A stretch of 64,000 nucleotides of DNA, taken from positions 1 to 64,000 of the forward strand of contig NZ_BAQK01000008.1 of NCBI RefSeq assembly GCF_025994435.1, written 5' to 3'. Positions 26,381 to 34,329 of the stretch are shown in pieces. The notes beneath the pieces are model-generated. The model ran no database searches, had not been told where the DNA came from, and saw nothing but the letters and a program-made list of their open reading frames with translations. Each line of letters starts with the position of its first letter. Within the stretch, counting starts at the first letter, position 1. Source of the DNA: Gluconacetobacter johannae (lineage in GTDB: Bacteria; Pseudomonadota; Alphaproteobacteria; Acetobacterales; Acetobacteraceae). Both the position numbers and the translations under genes were made by a program.

Positions 26381-28948
26381 ATGGAGCTGGAGCGCATTCC
26401 CCTGGATGAAATGGTGGACGGACGCGGTGGCGTCCGGCCCCATTGGCGCGGCCTGCTGGGCTCGATCAGCGATCTCGGCCATCGGGAATTGCTGGAGCGG
26501 GCGCGGCAGATGGCGCGCGCGCTGCACGACCAGACCGGCATCGCGGGCGGCACGCCTCCGCTTGCCGGGGGGTGCGACCCGGTGCCGCTGCTGCTGACGG
26601 CGCAGGAATTCGCCTGGCTGGGGGACGGGATCGTGCAGCGCGCGCGCATCCTGGAGGACACGCTGCGCGACCTGTACGGCCCCCGGACCCTGCTGGCCGA
26701 CGGCGTGCTGCCGCCGGCGCTGGTCTATCCGGCCCCGGGCTTCCTGCGGATGGGTGACCATCCGGAGCCGGGGCGGGACGCGCCGCCGCGGCAGTTCCTG
26801 TCGTTCTATTCGGCCGATCTGATTCGCGGGCCGGACGGCGGCTGGCGGGTGGTGGCCGACCGGGTGGCGCGGGCCAACGGCATCGGGCGGGCGCTGGAAA
26901 ACCGCCGGCAGATGGCGCGCGTGCTGCCCGAACTGTTCTCGGGCCGCGAGGTGCGGCGGCTGACCCCCTTCTTCGAATCCTGGCAGGACAGCCTGCAGCG
27001 CCTGGCCGGCCTGTCCGACCGCAATCCGGGGCTGGCGCTGCTGACCCCCGGACCGCGCGGGCCGCAATGGGCGGAACATGTCATCCTGGCCCGCGAACTG
27101 GGCTGTGTCCTGGCCGAGGCCGGGGACCTGACGGTGCGCGACGGCGCCCTGTGGCTCAAGACCGTGCGGGGTCTGCGCCGGGTGGATGTGCTGCTGCTGC
27201 GGCAGGACGGGTGGACGGTCGATCCGCTGGAACTGGATGGCGGGCCGGTGCCGGGCATTGCGGGGCTGCTGGATGCGGTGCGGAGCGGGGCGGTGCATCT
27301 GGTGAACGATCCGGCCGCCGGCGTGGTCGAGGCGCCGGGATTCGCCGCGTTCATGCCCGACCTGGCCGCCCGGTTCCTGGACCGGGACCTGCTGCTGCCC
27401 GACACGCGGACCATCTGGCTGGGTGATGTGCCCGGCGGGCTGGAGGATCTGCTGGCCGGGGACCGGTCGCGCTGGTGGCTGCGGCCGGTCGCGGACGTCA
27501 CGGCGCCGGTCCGCCGGCTGGACCGGCTGGACGACGACGCCCTGGCCGCCCTGCGCCGCGCGCCCGAACGCTTCGTGGCGGTCGAGGCCGTGCCGCCGTC
27601 GGTGATGCCATCGGTCCAGCCCGGCGGAATCGAACCCGGCGCCATCGTGCTGCGCCTGTTCGCCCTGTTCGACGGCGTCGACTGGCAGGTGCTGCCCGGC
27701 GGCATGGCGCGCCTGCTGCCCGGCGCCGACGCGCCGCCGGCCCAGTCGCTGAGCAGGCAGGTCGTCACCAAGGACGTATGGGTCACGGTCGAGGACAGCG
27801 CCGAAATTGTCGGGGCGGCGGTGGTGCCGACCATGACGCTGGCCATCCGCCGGGGGCAGGGGGACCTGCCCAGCCGGGCCGCCGACGATTTCTTCTGGCT
27901 GGGCCGGTATCTGGAGCAACTGGAGGGCGCCGGCCGCGTGCTGCGCGGGGTGACGCGGCGCGCCGGCCGGGTGGACGGATCGCCGCGCGAACGGGTGGAA
28001 CTGGAAACCATGCTGCGGCTGGCCGGCCATGTCGGCCTGTTGCAGGACGAACCGGCGGTTGGCGCGGGGTTCCCGACCCTGGTGCGGATGCTGTCGGGCG
28101 TCGCCTTCGACTCCGGTCTGCCGCAACGCCTGCTGTCCGAGATCGCGCGGGTGGCGGCGGGGTTGCAGGACCGGCTGACGGCGGAAACCTACGACACGAT
28201 CGTCCAGGGCACCGAGGCCCTGCGCGGCCAGTTGCAGGACACCCGCGTGCCGGGCGACCCCGGTCGCACCCTGGAACGGATCGGGAGGGTCACCGACGGG
28301 CTGCTGCGCTATGGCGCCACGATTTCGGGCCTGACGGCCGAAAACATGGTGCGTAACGGGGGCCGGCAGTTCCTCGACCTCGGCCGGCGGATCGAACGCG
28401 CCGGGGCGATTCTGACGTCGATCGCGCTGGTGTTGCAGCAGAAGGACGTGGCCCAGCGGGGCCGGATGGAGGGCGCGCTGCGCCTGATTCTGGAACTGAG
28501 CGACTGCGTCATCACTTATCGCTCGCGCTATTTCTCGGTGTTGCAGCCGGGGCCGGTGCTGGACCTGCTGCTGCTGGACGAGGGCAATCCGCGCGGGGTC
28601 GCCAGCCAGATGGCGATGATCGGCGACGCGCTGGCCGATCTGGGCCAGGTCGATGGGGACCGGGCCGATCCGGACCGGCCGGGCGCCGGCCTGGCGGACG
28701 GGGCCGATCTGCTCCGCGCCGTCCGCGCCATCATGGACCGGCTGCGCGGGGTGGTCGACGACGTGCTGTCGGCGGCGCGGCAGGACAGCATGGCCGCGAC
28801 CCTGCCGGACCGCATCCTGGATATCCGTGACGACATCCGCGACCTGGCCCGCCAGATCGCGCGCCGCTATTTCGTGGTGCTGATACCGCCGCGCGCGGTG
28901 GGCGGCGGGCATTATGTCGACAGAGGCGGGGCGGGGGAGGAAGCATGA
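26381..28948 (+). CDS. fused circularly permuted ATP-grasp / alpha-E protein
   Basis: 855-residue fusion: residues 1-480 match the permuted ATP-grasp protein and 500-855 match alpha-E (RAADDFFWLGRYLEQLEGAGR and IALVLQQKD repeats). It is a second copy of the pair found at 19009-21515. Aligned by eye, the metal-binding LEDN of the split copy is VADR here (159-161 ADR) and the KPVGESGGYG loop is replaced by RPVADVTAPV (from Arg368), so the ATP-grasp half looks altered in both nucleotide-contact regions. It may be a structural partner of the split ligase or use a different chemistry. The transglutaminase gene follows 34 bases on. Confidence 0.85.
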   Translation: MELERIPLDEMVDGRGGVRPHWRGLLGSISDLGHRELLERARQMARALHDQTGIAGGTPPLAGGCDPVPLLLTAQEFAWLGDGIVQRARILEDTLRDLYGPRTLLADGVLPPALVYPAPGFLRMGDHPEPGRDAPPRQFLSFYSADLIRGPDGGWRVVADRVARANGIGRALENRRQMARVLPELFSGREVRRLTPFFESWQDSLQRLAGLSDRNPGLALLTPGPRGPQWAEHVILARELGCVLAEAGDLTVRDGALWLKTVRGLRRVDVLLLRQDGWTVDPLELDGGPVPGIAGLLDAVRSGAVHLVNDPAAGVVEAPGFAAFMPDLAARFLDRDLLLPDTRTIWLGDVPGGLEDLLAGDRSRWWLRPVADVTAPVRRLDRLDDDALAALRRAPERFVAVEAVPPSVMPSVQPGGIEPGAIVLRLFALFDGVDWQVLPGGMARLLPGADAPPAQSLSRQVVTKDVWVTVEDSAEIVGAAVVPTMTLAIRRGQGDLPSRAADDFFWLGRYLEQLEGAGRVLRGVTRRAGRVDGSPRERVELETMLRLAGHVGLLQDEPAVGAGFPTLVRMLSGVAFDSGLPQRLLSEIARVAAGLQDRLTAETYDTIVQGTEALRGQLQDTRVPGDPGRTLERIGRVTDGLLRYGATISGLTAENMVRNGGRQFLDLGRRIERAGAILTSIALVLQQKDVAQRGRMEGALRLILELSDCVITYRSRYFSVLQPGPVLDLLLLDEGNPRGVASQMAMIGDALADLGQVDGDRADPDRPGAGLADGADLLRAVRAIMDRLRGVVDDVLSAARQDSMAATLPDRILDIRDDIRDLARQIARRYFVVLIPPRAVGGGHYVDRGGAGEEA

Positions 28949-28982
28949 GGGCGACAGGCGCGCAGGGCCGGGGAGGGCGGAC

Positions 28983-29882
28983 ATGATCTACCGGGTGCGC
29001 CACGCCACCCGCTACGTCTATGGCCGCCCGGTCGATCTGGCGGCCCATATCGTGCATGTGACGCCGCGCGACCTGCCGGGCCAGGCGGTGCTATGGACGC
29101 GGCTGGAGGTTACGCCCGCGCCGGTGCGGCGCGTGGATGGCGTCGATTATTTCGGCAATCCGGTCGCCTGGCTGTATCACGAGGCCCCGCACCTGACCTT
29201 CGACGTGCTGACGGAATCGGAGGTCGATGTCGATTTCGCCCCGCCCCCGCCCGAGACGGATACGCTGGCGTGGGAGGATGTCGCGGCCCTGGCCCGGACG
29301 GGCGGGGCCTCGGCCTGGGACGTCGCGGAATTCCTGTTCGACAGCCCGATGTGCGCGGCGAACGCGGCGGCGGGGGAGTACGCGGCCCTGTCGTTCACGC
29401 CGGGCCGTCCGGTGCTGGCGGCGCTGCTGGAGCTGAACCGGCGCATCTTCACCGAGTTCCGCTTTCGCGCCGGGGTCACGACGCTGTCCACCCCGGTCGA
29501 CCAGGTCCTGGCCCGGCGCGAGGGCGTGTGCCAGGATTTCACGCATCTGATGATTAGCGCGCTGCGCCAGGTCGGCGTGCCGGCGCGCTACATGTCGGGC
29601 TATATCCGCACGCGGCCGCCGCCGGGGCAGAAGCGTCGCCTGGGCTCCGACCAGTCCCACGCCTGGGTGGGGGCCTGGCTGGGGCCGGAGCACGGCTGGG
29701 TGGGGCTGGACCCCACGAACGGGATCGTGGTGCGGGCCGAGCATGTGGTGCTGGGCTGGGGCCGCGATTACGGCGACATCAGCCCGGTGCGCGGCCTGAT
29801 CCTGGGGGGCGGGGACGACGTGCTGACGGTGGGGGTCGATCTGGTCCCGGCCGATGAATGGCCCGACATCGCCCCGGCCTGA
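28983..29882 (+). CDS. transglutaminase-like domain protein
   Basis: 299-residue protein of the COG1305 type with an N-terminal beta domain (IYRVRHATRYVYGRPV) and a C-terminal transglutaminase/peptidase core: Cys183 in EGVCQDFTHL, His in SDQSHAWVGAW, Asp in GLDPTNG. The ATG at 28983 follows GGGAGGGCGG; a longer frame from 28914 overlaps the upstream gene. Last gene of the plus-strand amidoligase operon. Probably cytoplasmic, as no signal peptide is seen; it could hydrolyse or exchange peptide bonds made by the ligases. Confidence 0.87.
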   Translation: MIYRVRHATRYVYGRPVDLAAHIVHVTPRDLPGQAVLWTRLEVTPAPVRRVDGVDYFGNPVAWLYHEAPHLTFDVLTESEVDVDFAPPPPETDTLAWEDVAALARTGGASAWDVAEFLFDSPMCAANAAAGEYAALSFTPGRPVLAALLELNRRIFTEFRFRAGVTTLSTPVDQVLARREGVCQDFTHLMISALRQVGVPARYMSGYIRTRPPPGQKRRLGSDQSHAWVGAWLGPEHGWVGLDPTNGIVVRAEHVVLGWGRDYGDISPVRGLILGGGDDVLTVGVDLVPADEWPDIAPA

Positions 29883-29924
29883 AGGCACGGGCGTTGCCCT
29901 TGCGGGGGCGGGCCGGCCTCTCCC

Positions 29925-30080
29925 TCAGGGGGTTTTCTGCAATCCGTCCTGGTAGCCCAGCGCCTGCCACCGTTCCCGCTCGCTGACGGGGCCATGGTGG
30001 TGGGCGTGCTTTCCGCCGCAGGCGGCGAGCAACAGAAGAAGTGTGGTCATGCTGAAAAGCCGGATGGTCTGGGTCAACAT
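29925..30080 (-). CDS. small lipoprotein
   Basis: A 51-residue lipoprotein precursor. MLTQTIRLFSMTTLLLLLAAC ends in a lipobox with Cys21, so the mature peptide is only 31 residues, starting CGGKHAHHHG and ending ERERWQALGYQDGLQKTP. ATG 30080 is preceded by AGGAGG. The mature peptide is His-rich next to the anchor. It is convergent with the transglutaminase gene and not part of that operon. No family recognised. Confidence 0.6.
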   Translation of the reverse strand: MLTQTIRLFSMTTLLLLLAACGGKHAHHHGPVSERERWQALGYQDGLQKTP

Positions 30081-30352
30081 TGCCTCCTGGCGGGGAAGGC
30101 ACCGTCCTTAGCAGACAACCCCGCCCGCGCGGAAGATGCGCGGACGGAACGGGGTGCGCGCGGTCAGCCGGCCTGCGGCAGCACGGCGATCGGCCAGCCG
30201 CTGGACGTGGGCAGCGAGGAACGCGGCGTCGTGCCCTATCGCATGGGCACCGGTCGGCGGCCGGCATGAGGGGGAGGAATCGGGTGGGGCTTCCCCTGGC
30301 GCGGGATCGGGCCGATATATCCCGCCAGGACAGTCTCCCAGAGGGAAGCACC

Positions 30353-31249
30353 ATGCTGAAGACGCTTACGCCCGAGATTCGCACGGTCCACACGGTCGAG
30401 GCCCTGCGGCGCATCGTGCGCGGCTGGAAGCGGGATGGGCTGACGGTGGGGCTGGTGCCCACCATGGGGGCGCTGCACGACGGGCATCTCAGCCTGGTGC
30501 GGGCGGCGCTGCGGACGATGGATCGGGTGATCGTCTCGATCTTCGTCAACCCGACCCAGTTCGACAACCCGGCCGACCTGGGCACCTACCCCCGGACCGA
30601 GGACGAGGACGCGCGCCTGCTGGCCGAGGCCGGCACGCATCTGTTGTATGCCCCCACGGTGGACGAGATGTATCCGCCGGGCTTCGCGACCCGCATCTCG
30701 GCCGGCGGCGTGGCCGAGGGGCTGTGCGGCGCGCACCGCCCCGGCCATTTCGACGGGGTGGCGACGGTGGTCTGCAAGCTGTTCCTGCAAAGTCAGGCCG
30801 ACGCCGCCTTTTTCGGCGAGAAGGATTTCCAGCAGGTCCATGTCGTCCGCCGCATGGCGACCGACCTGGATATCCCCATCCGCGTGGTGGCCTGCCCCAC
30901 CCGGCGCGAGGCGGACGGGCTGGCGATGTCCTCGCGCAACCGCCGGTTGACGGGCGCCGGGGACCGCGACCGCGCCGGCGTGTTGCCGGCGGCGCTGACC
31001 GACGCCGCGCGCCAGATCGCGGCCGGCCGCCCGGTGGGGACGGTGCTGGCGGCCACCCGCGCGCGGCTGTTGCAGGCTGGTTTCGCCGACATCGAATATC
31101 TGGAACTGCGGCGGGACGCCGACCTGGCGCCGCTGTCGGAACAGGGCCGCCAGCCGGCGCGCCTGCTGGCGGCCGGCCGGGTGGGCGCGGTCAGGCTGAT
31201 CGACAACGTGCCCGTGGGCGGCCTGGACGACCGGCCCGCTCAGGACTGA
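30353..31249 (+). CDS. panC: pantothenate synthetase
   Basis: 298-residue cytoplasmic ligase that joins pantoate and beta-alanine with ATP in coenzyme A synthesis. Signature segments are all present: PTMGALHDGHLSLVR (HxGH, ATP site), FVNPTQFDNPADL (pantoate site), CGAHRPGHFDGVATVV, FFGEKDFQQ and the KMSKS-like MSSRN. ATG 30353 lies ten bases after GAGGGA. No panB or panD is beside it. The last ten bases overlap the convergent Trm112 gene. Confidence 0.95.
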   Translation: MLKTLTPEIRTVHTVEALRRIVRGWKRDGLTVGLVPTMGALHDGHLSLVRAALRTMDRVIVSIFVNPTQFDNPADLGTYPRTEDEDARLLAEAGTHLLYAPTVDEMYPPGFATRISAGGVAEGLCGAHRPGHFDGVATVVCKLFLQSQADAAFFGEKDFQQVHVVRRMATDLDIPIRVVACPTRREADGLAMSSRNRRLTGAGDRDRAGVLPAALTDAARQIAAGRPVGTVLAATRARLLQAGFADIEYLELRRDADLAPLSEQGRQPARLLAAGRVGAVRLIDNVPVGGLDDRPAQD

Positions 31250-31446
31250 AGCGGACGGGCCTCGTCGGGCAGCATGATCGGGATGCCGTCGCGAATCGGG
31301 AAGGCCAGGCCGGCCTGCCGGCTGATGAGTTCCCCGGCCTCGCGGTCGTAGATCAGCGGCCCCTTGGTGACGGGGCAGACCAGGACGGACAGCAGGCGGG
31401 GGTCGAGCGGCGGCTGCTGGGCGGGCGATTGGGCGGTTTCGGTCAT
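31240..31446 (-). CDS. Trm112 family protein
   Basis: 68-residue protein with the Trm112/DUF343 fold: LLSVLVCPVTKGPLIYDREAGELIS followed by AFPIRDGIPIMLPDEAR. Only one cysteine remains, as in many bacterial members, so zinc binding is doubtful. Bacterial homologues are small partner proteins of methyltransferases or sit beside Lon-N domain genes, as here. It is the last gene of the run 33231-31240. Confidence 0.88.
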   Translation of the reverse strand: MTETAQSPAQQPPLDPRLLSVLVCPVTKGPLIYDREAGELISRQAGLAFPIRDGIPIMLPDEARPLQS

Positions 31447-31469
31447 CGTATCGGCTTCCCTGCGAAGGA

Positions 31470-32159
31470 TCAGGATAATGGGGGCCGGGATGCACCTTCG
31501 TCGGGTTCATGTCCAGCCAGGTCCAGAAGGGTCTGAAGGGTGCGGGCACGATCGGCCAGCGTGCCCGATTCCAGCAGCGCCTGCTTTTCGGCGGCCACGA
31601 AGGGGCAGATCATCGGCAGCGTGACCAGCAGGGCCTCGTCGTCCATCTGCTCGATCATGCTCCAGCGGGCGCCGATGCCGCGGCTGCGGCAATAGCGGCG
31701 CAGGGCCTGCATCATCCGTTCCCGGTCGTAGAACGTCGCCTCGGCTTCTGTCAGGTCGCTGGCGAAGGACGAGACATCGATCCGCGCCCGGCGATAGCCG
31801 CGATGCAGCCCGCTTTCCCGCAGCAGCCGGAAGCGCGCCAGGCCGGTCAGGGTGACGGCGTAGGTGCCGTCCGACCGCTCGGTCATCGAGGTGATGCGCC
31901 CCACGCAGCCGATTCGGTACAGGTCGGGCGAGGGGCCGTCCGCGCCGTCGTTCCGGACGGCGTGCGGGTCGTCGTCCTGGTCGAGTTCGTCGTGGCGCGG
32001 CTGGATCATGCCGATCAGCCGCGTCGCGGCCATCGCGTCCTCGATCAGCGCGACATAGCGTGGTTCGAACACGTTCAGCGGCAGCTTGCCCTGCGGCAGC
32101 AGCAGCGCTTCGCGCAGCGGAAACAACCCCAGCTCCGGCGGGATGTCCGCCAGCGTCAT
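31470..32159 (-). CDS. Lon substrate-binding (LON-N) domain protein
   Basis: About 229 residues matching the N-terminal substrate-binding domain of Lon protease without the ATPase or protease parts. Recognisable segments are LGLFPLREALLLPQGKLPLNVFEPRYVALIEDAM and YRIGCVGRITSMTERSDGTYAVTLTG. The start is uncertain: ATG 32159 gives the usual short lead before FPL, while an in-frame GTG at 32207 adds sixteen residues; neither has a clear binding site. It follows the thioredoxin gene closely. Such proteins may be adaptors in proteostasis, unproven. Confidence 0.83.
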   Translation of the reverse strand: MTLADIPPELGLFPLREALLLPQGKLPLNVFEPRYVALIEDAMAATRLIGMIQPRHDELDQDDDPHAVRNDGADGPSPDLYRIGCVGRITSMTERSDGTYAVTLTGLARFRLLRESGLHRGYRRARIDVSSFASDLTEAEATFYDRERMMQALRRYCRSRGIGARWSMIEQMDDEALLVTLPMICPFVAAEKQALLESGTLADRARTLQTLLDLAGHEPDEGASRPPLS

Positions 32160-32232
32160 CTCGCGCGGGCGCGGAATGCTGCGGGGAATGTCGTCGTCCC
32201 CCCTCACCGGCGGCGCGCCATCCGCGACCGGG

Positions 32233-33231
32233 TCACGAGAACAGCAGCGCCGACATGCGCCTGCGCGCCTGCAGGGTTGCGGGGTCGTCATGCCCCCACG
32301 ATTCGAACAGGCGGATCAGTTGCAGGCGTGCGGCATCGTCGTTCCAGGCCCGGTCCTGCCGCATGATCGCCAGAAGCTCATCGGCGGCCTCCTGCCGCTT
32401 GCCCGCCGCGTTCAGCGCAGCCGCCAGTTCGTAGCGCGCCGCATGGTCGGCGGGGTTGGCGGCCAGGCGCTGCCGCAGGGTCTCGGCCTCCTCGGCGGCC
32501 TTGCGGCCCTCGCGCTTCAGCTCCAGCGCCGCGCGCGCGCCGGTGATCTCGGCATGGTCGGCGATCTTGGCCGGGACGTCGGCCAGCGCGGCGTCGGCCG
32601 CTTCCTCGTCGCTCATCAGGATCAGGGCGCGCACCAGCCCGCCCCAGGCAGCGGGGTTCTCGGGTTCGATCTCGATGGTCTGGGAATACAGCCCGGCGGC
32701 TTCCTCGGCGCTGCCGTTCTCCATCGCCGCGCGGGCGGCGGCGATCAACTCGGAGGCCGGCATCGTGCCGCCCCCGGCCGATGCCAGCAGGCCCTCGACG
32801 AATCGCTTGATTTCGCTTTCAGGCAGGGCGCCCTGGAACAGGTCGAGGATCTGCCCCTGCCAGAACGCCGCCACCAGCGGAATCGACTGCAACGGCAATC
32901 CCACCTGGGTCAGTTGCTGGGCCAGGGCGCGGTTGGCGTCGATATCGATCTTCACCAGCCGCACGCGGCCGCCGGCGGCCCGGACGATCTTTTCCAGCAC
33001 CGGGGTCAACTGGCGGCACGGGCCGCACCAGCTGGCCCAGAAATCGACCAGGATCGGCACCGTGCGGCTGGCCTCCAGCACCTCCTGCATGAAGGTGTCC
33101 TGGCTGCCGTCGACGATCAGGCCCGCATCCGCGCCCCCGGCACCCGTGGCCGAGGTCGAAACGCCCGCTTCGTCCACCAATCCGTTGGCGAGGCGCTGTC
33201 CCGCGCGGGGCTGACCGATGATGTAATCCAT
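32233..33231 (-). CDS. cnoX: thioredoxin-domain chaperone, CnoX/YbbN-like
   Basis: 332 residues: a disordered lead, a thioredoxin domain (about 42-150) with FWASWCGPC and active-site cysteines 69 and 72, then a C-terminal TPR-like helical region with EEAAGLYSQTIEIEPENPAAW. This is the CnoX/YbbN layout, a holdase that protects proteins during oxidative stress and passes them to GroEL or DnaK. The CGPC site is intact, so redox activity is also possible. ATG 33231 was chosen to give the DYIIG lead; the longer open frame upstream is not supported. Confidence 0.85.
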   Translation of the reverse strand: MDYIIGQPRAGQRLANGLVDEAGVSTSATGAGGADAGLIVDGSQDTFMQEVLEASRTVPILVDFWASWCGPCRQLTPVLEKIVRAAGGRVRLVKIDIDANRALAQQLTQVGLPLQSIPLVAAFWQGQILDLFQGALPESEIKRFVEGLLASAGGGTMPASELIAAARAAMENGSAEEAAGLYSQTIEIEPENPAAWGGLVRALILMSDEEAADAALADVPAKIADHAEITGARAALELKREGRKAAEEAETLRQRLAANPADHAARYELAAALNAAGKRQEAADELLAIMRQDRAWNDDAARLQLIRLFESWGHDDPATLQARRRMSALLFS

Positions 33232-33328
33232 AGAACCCGATCCTGTTTGCCTGTGTCGTTCCCCGCCGCCGGTGAGCGACCGCACGGCAGGGAGGGGCGC
33301 CGGGCCACGGCGCCATGGATAATCCAAG

Positions 33329-33345
33329 GGATAACATTGTTATCC
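33329..33345. promoter_or_regulatory. palindromic site GGATAACA-T-TGTTATCC
   Basis: Perfect 8-bp arms around one base, in the intergenic region about 100 bases upstream of the cnoX-like gene and about 115 upstream of tRNA-Gly. Such a symmetric, AT-containing 17-mer is typical of a repressor site. The regulator is not known. Confidence 0.4.
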
Positions 33346-33459
33346 GCGCGCTGTCCGACAAGCCACTCCCCCGCCTTGCCAAAAAAAGCGCGGGAAACGT
33401 TTTTCCCCCCTTGTCAGGTCACCCGCTATCCCCTAAACCCCCGTTCACCGACACGGTGA

Positions 33460-33534
33460 GCGGGCGTAGCTCAGGGGTAGAGCACAACCTTGCCAAGGTT
33501 GGGGTCGTGGGTTCGAATCCCATCGCCCGCTCCA
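33460..33534 (+). tRNA. tRNA-Gly (GCC)
   Basis: Complete cloverleaf: acceptor arms gcgggcg (33460-33466) and cgcccgc (33524-33530), discriminator T, encoded CCA (33532-33534). The anticodon stem is caacc/ggttg with loop ttGCCaa, giving anticodon GCC for glycine. The T-arm contains gttcgaatcc. It is followed by a terminator hairpin at 33565 and lies at the border between the GC-rich left part and the more AT-containing catabolic region. Confidence 0.97.
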
Positions 33535-33564
33535 GATTTTCCAAGGAAAATCAGTCGGTTAAAG

Positions 33565-33590
33565 CGGCCCTTCGGGGCCGTTTTTTGTTT
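33565..33590 (+). terminator. intrinsic terminator after tRNA-Gly
   Basis: Stem cggccc/gggccg with a TTCG loop followed by TTTTTTGTTT. A textbook rho-independent terminator 30 bases past the tRNA. Confidence 0.9.
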
Positions 33591-33921
33591 ATGCGACTGT
33601 TTTCAGTCGGCGATGCAGGTTCGTTGTAAGCACGAGAAATCGTAGAGCCGGATAGCCCCGCATGCTGGCGGCATGCCTCATCCGTGCCGGCTGCAATCGC
33701 TTCCGTCGCCTTTGCATGGGCCTCCATGATGCGGGGCAGCCACCACCCAAGCGGCTCTGGCGTCGACCCCCGACATCCTCACGAAGCTGCTCGGCGAAGG
33801 ACTCCAAGGCCTGGGTCAATCGCATTCGCTGAGATAGGATTTCCGCGATCGAAGCCGGGATCGAACGCTTCTGGCCGCCGTCCTCGCCACCCGACGCAGG
33901 GGCAAGGGCGTTCGGCTAGAG
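33591..33921. other. decayed stretch without intact gene
   Basis: Between the tRNA terminator and the transposase remnant there is no recognisable gene. A minus-strand frame of 78 codons (33589-33825) begins MRLTQALESFAEQL but shows no family similarity I can name and lacks a good start site. Together with the IS remnant this looks like debris. Confidence 0.4.
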
Positions 33922-34144
33922 CATAATCCGATCAATCTGGTTCATATCCGGCGGCGGCAAAATGGGCGGCGGCTTGACTGTGACAGGCGTCGTCGATTGC
34001 GCCGCGCACCGCGTCCTGCAAGGCATCGAGGGTTCGGGGCGTCACTCGTCTGATCCAGGCCATCATCTTGGCGGCATCGGCGAGGTGAGTACGGTGTCGG
34101 CCTTTCCCGCCTTGGGCAGCGCGATTTACGCGGCAATGGGGCAA
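33916..34144 (-). pseudogene. IS630-type transposase, C-terminal remnant
   Basis: The minus-strand frame ending at 33932 finishes with AWIRRVTPRTLDALQDAVRGAI and then HFAAAGYEPD, the characteristic C-terminus of IS630/Tc1-mariner-type transposases in this bacterial group (RT-L-AI ... CxxxFxxAGYxxD). The catalytic DDE portion is missing: upstream of about 34080 the frame no longer resembles a transposase. Just past the stop, the sequence ctaGAGCATAATCCGAT next to a TA dinucleotide looks like the outer end of the element (IS630 inserts at TA). No opposite end was found. The coordinates cover the remnant plus that presumed end. Confidence 0.6.
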
Positions 34145-34329
34145 CGGAGGCGGCGCTATCCTTTCGTGGAGCCTGGCGTCTGATGGTCGAAAGGAAGCAG
34201 GCCGCGCATCCGGAGTGCGTGGCGGGGCGAGGGGGGCCGTGGAATACGTCCCCCTTGAACAGGGCGGGCGGGTTCAACAACCTCCGCCTGTTCGAGCTGG
34301 TCGGGAACAGCCCCCCGCCGAAAGGCGCC
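34145..34329. other. unassigned DNA beside the IS remnant
   Basis: No intact gene. A plus-strand frame here (34183-34431) includes GGPWNTSPLNRAGGFNNLRL but runs antisense into the nitroreductase gene and I do not recognise it. Probably part of the rearranged junction. Confidence 0.3.

Noticed and set aside
25199..28984. 1261-codon open frame antisense to the zinc peptidase and fused ATP-grasp genes
   Set aside because: It exists because third-position GC bias keeps the antisense frame free of stops; its sequence is low-complexity (His/Gln/Arg/Gly-rich), while the plus strand encodes clear family members.
30081..30352. Possible gene fragment upstream of panC (frame ending GVVPYRMGTGRRPA)
   Set aside because: No start site or recognisable family; treated as the leader region of panC.
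33315..33629. 104-codon plus-strand frame across tRNA-Gly
   Set aside because: It reads straight through the tRNA and its terminator; the typical tRNA-shadow protein stretch SSGVEHNLAKVGVVGSNPI appears.
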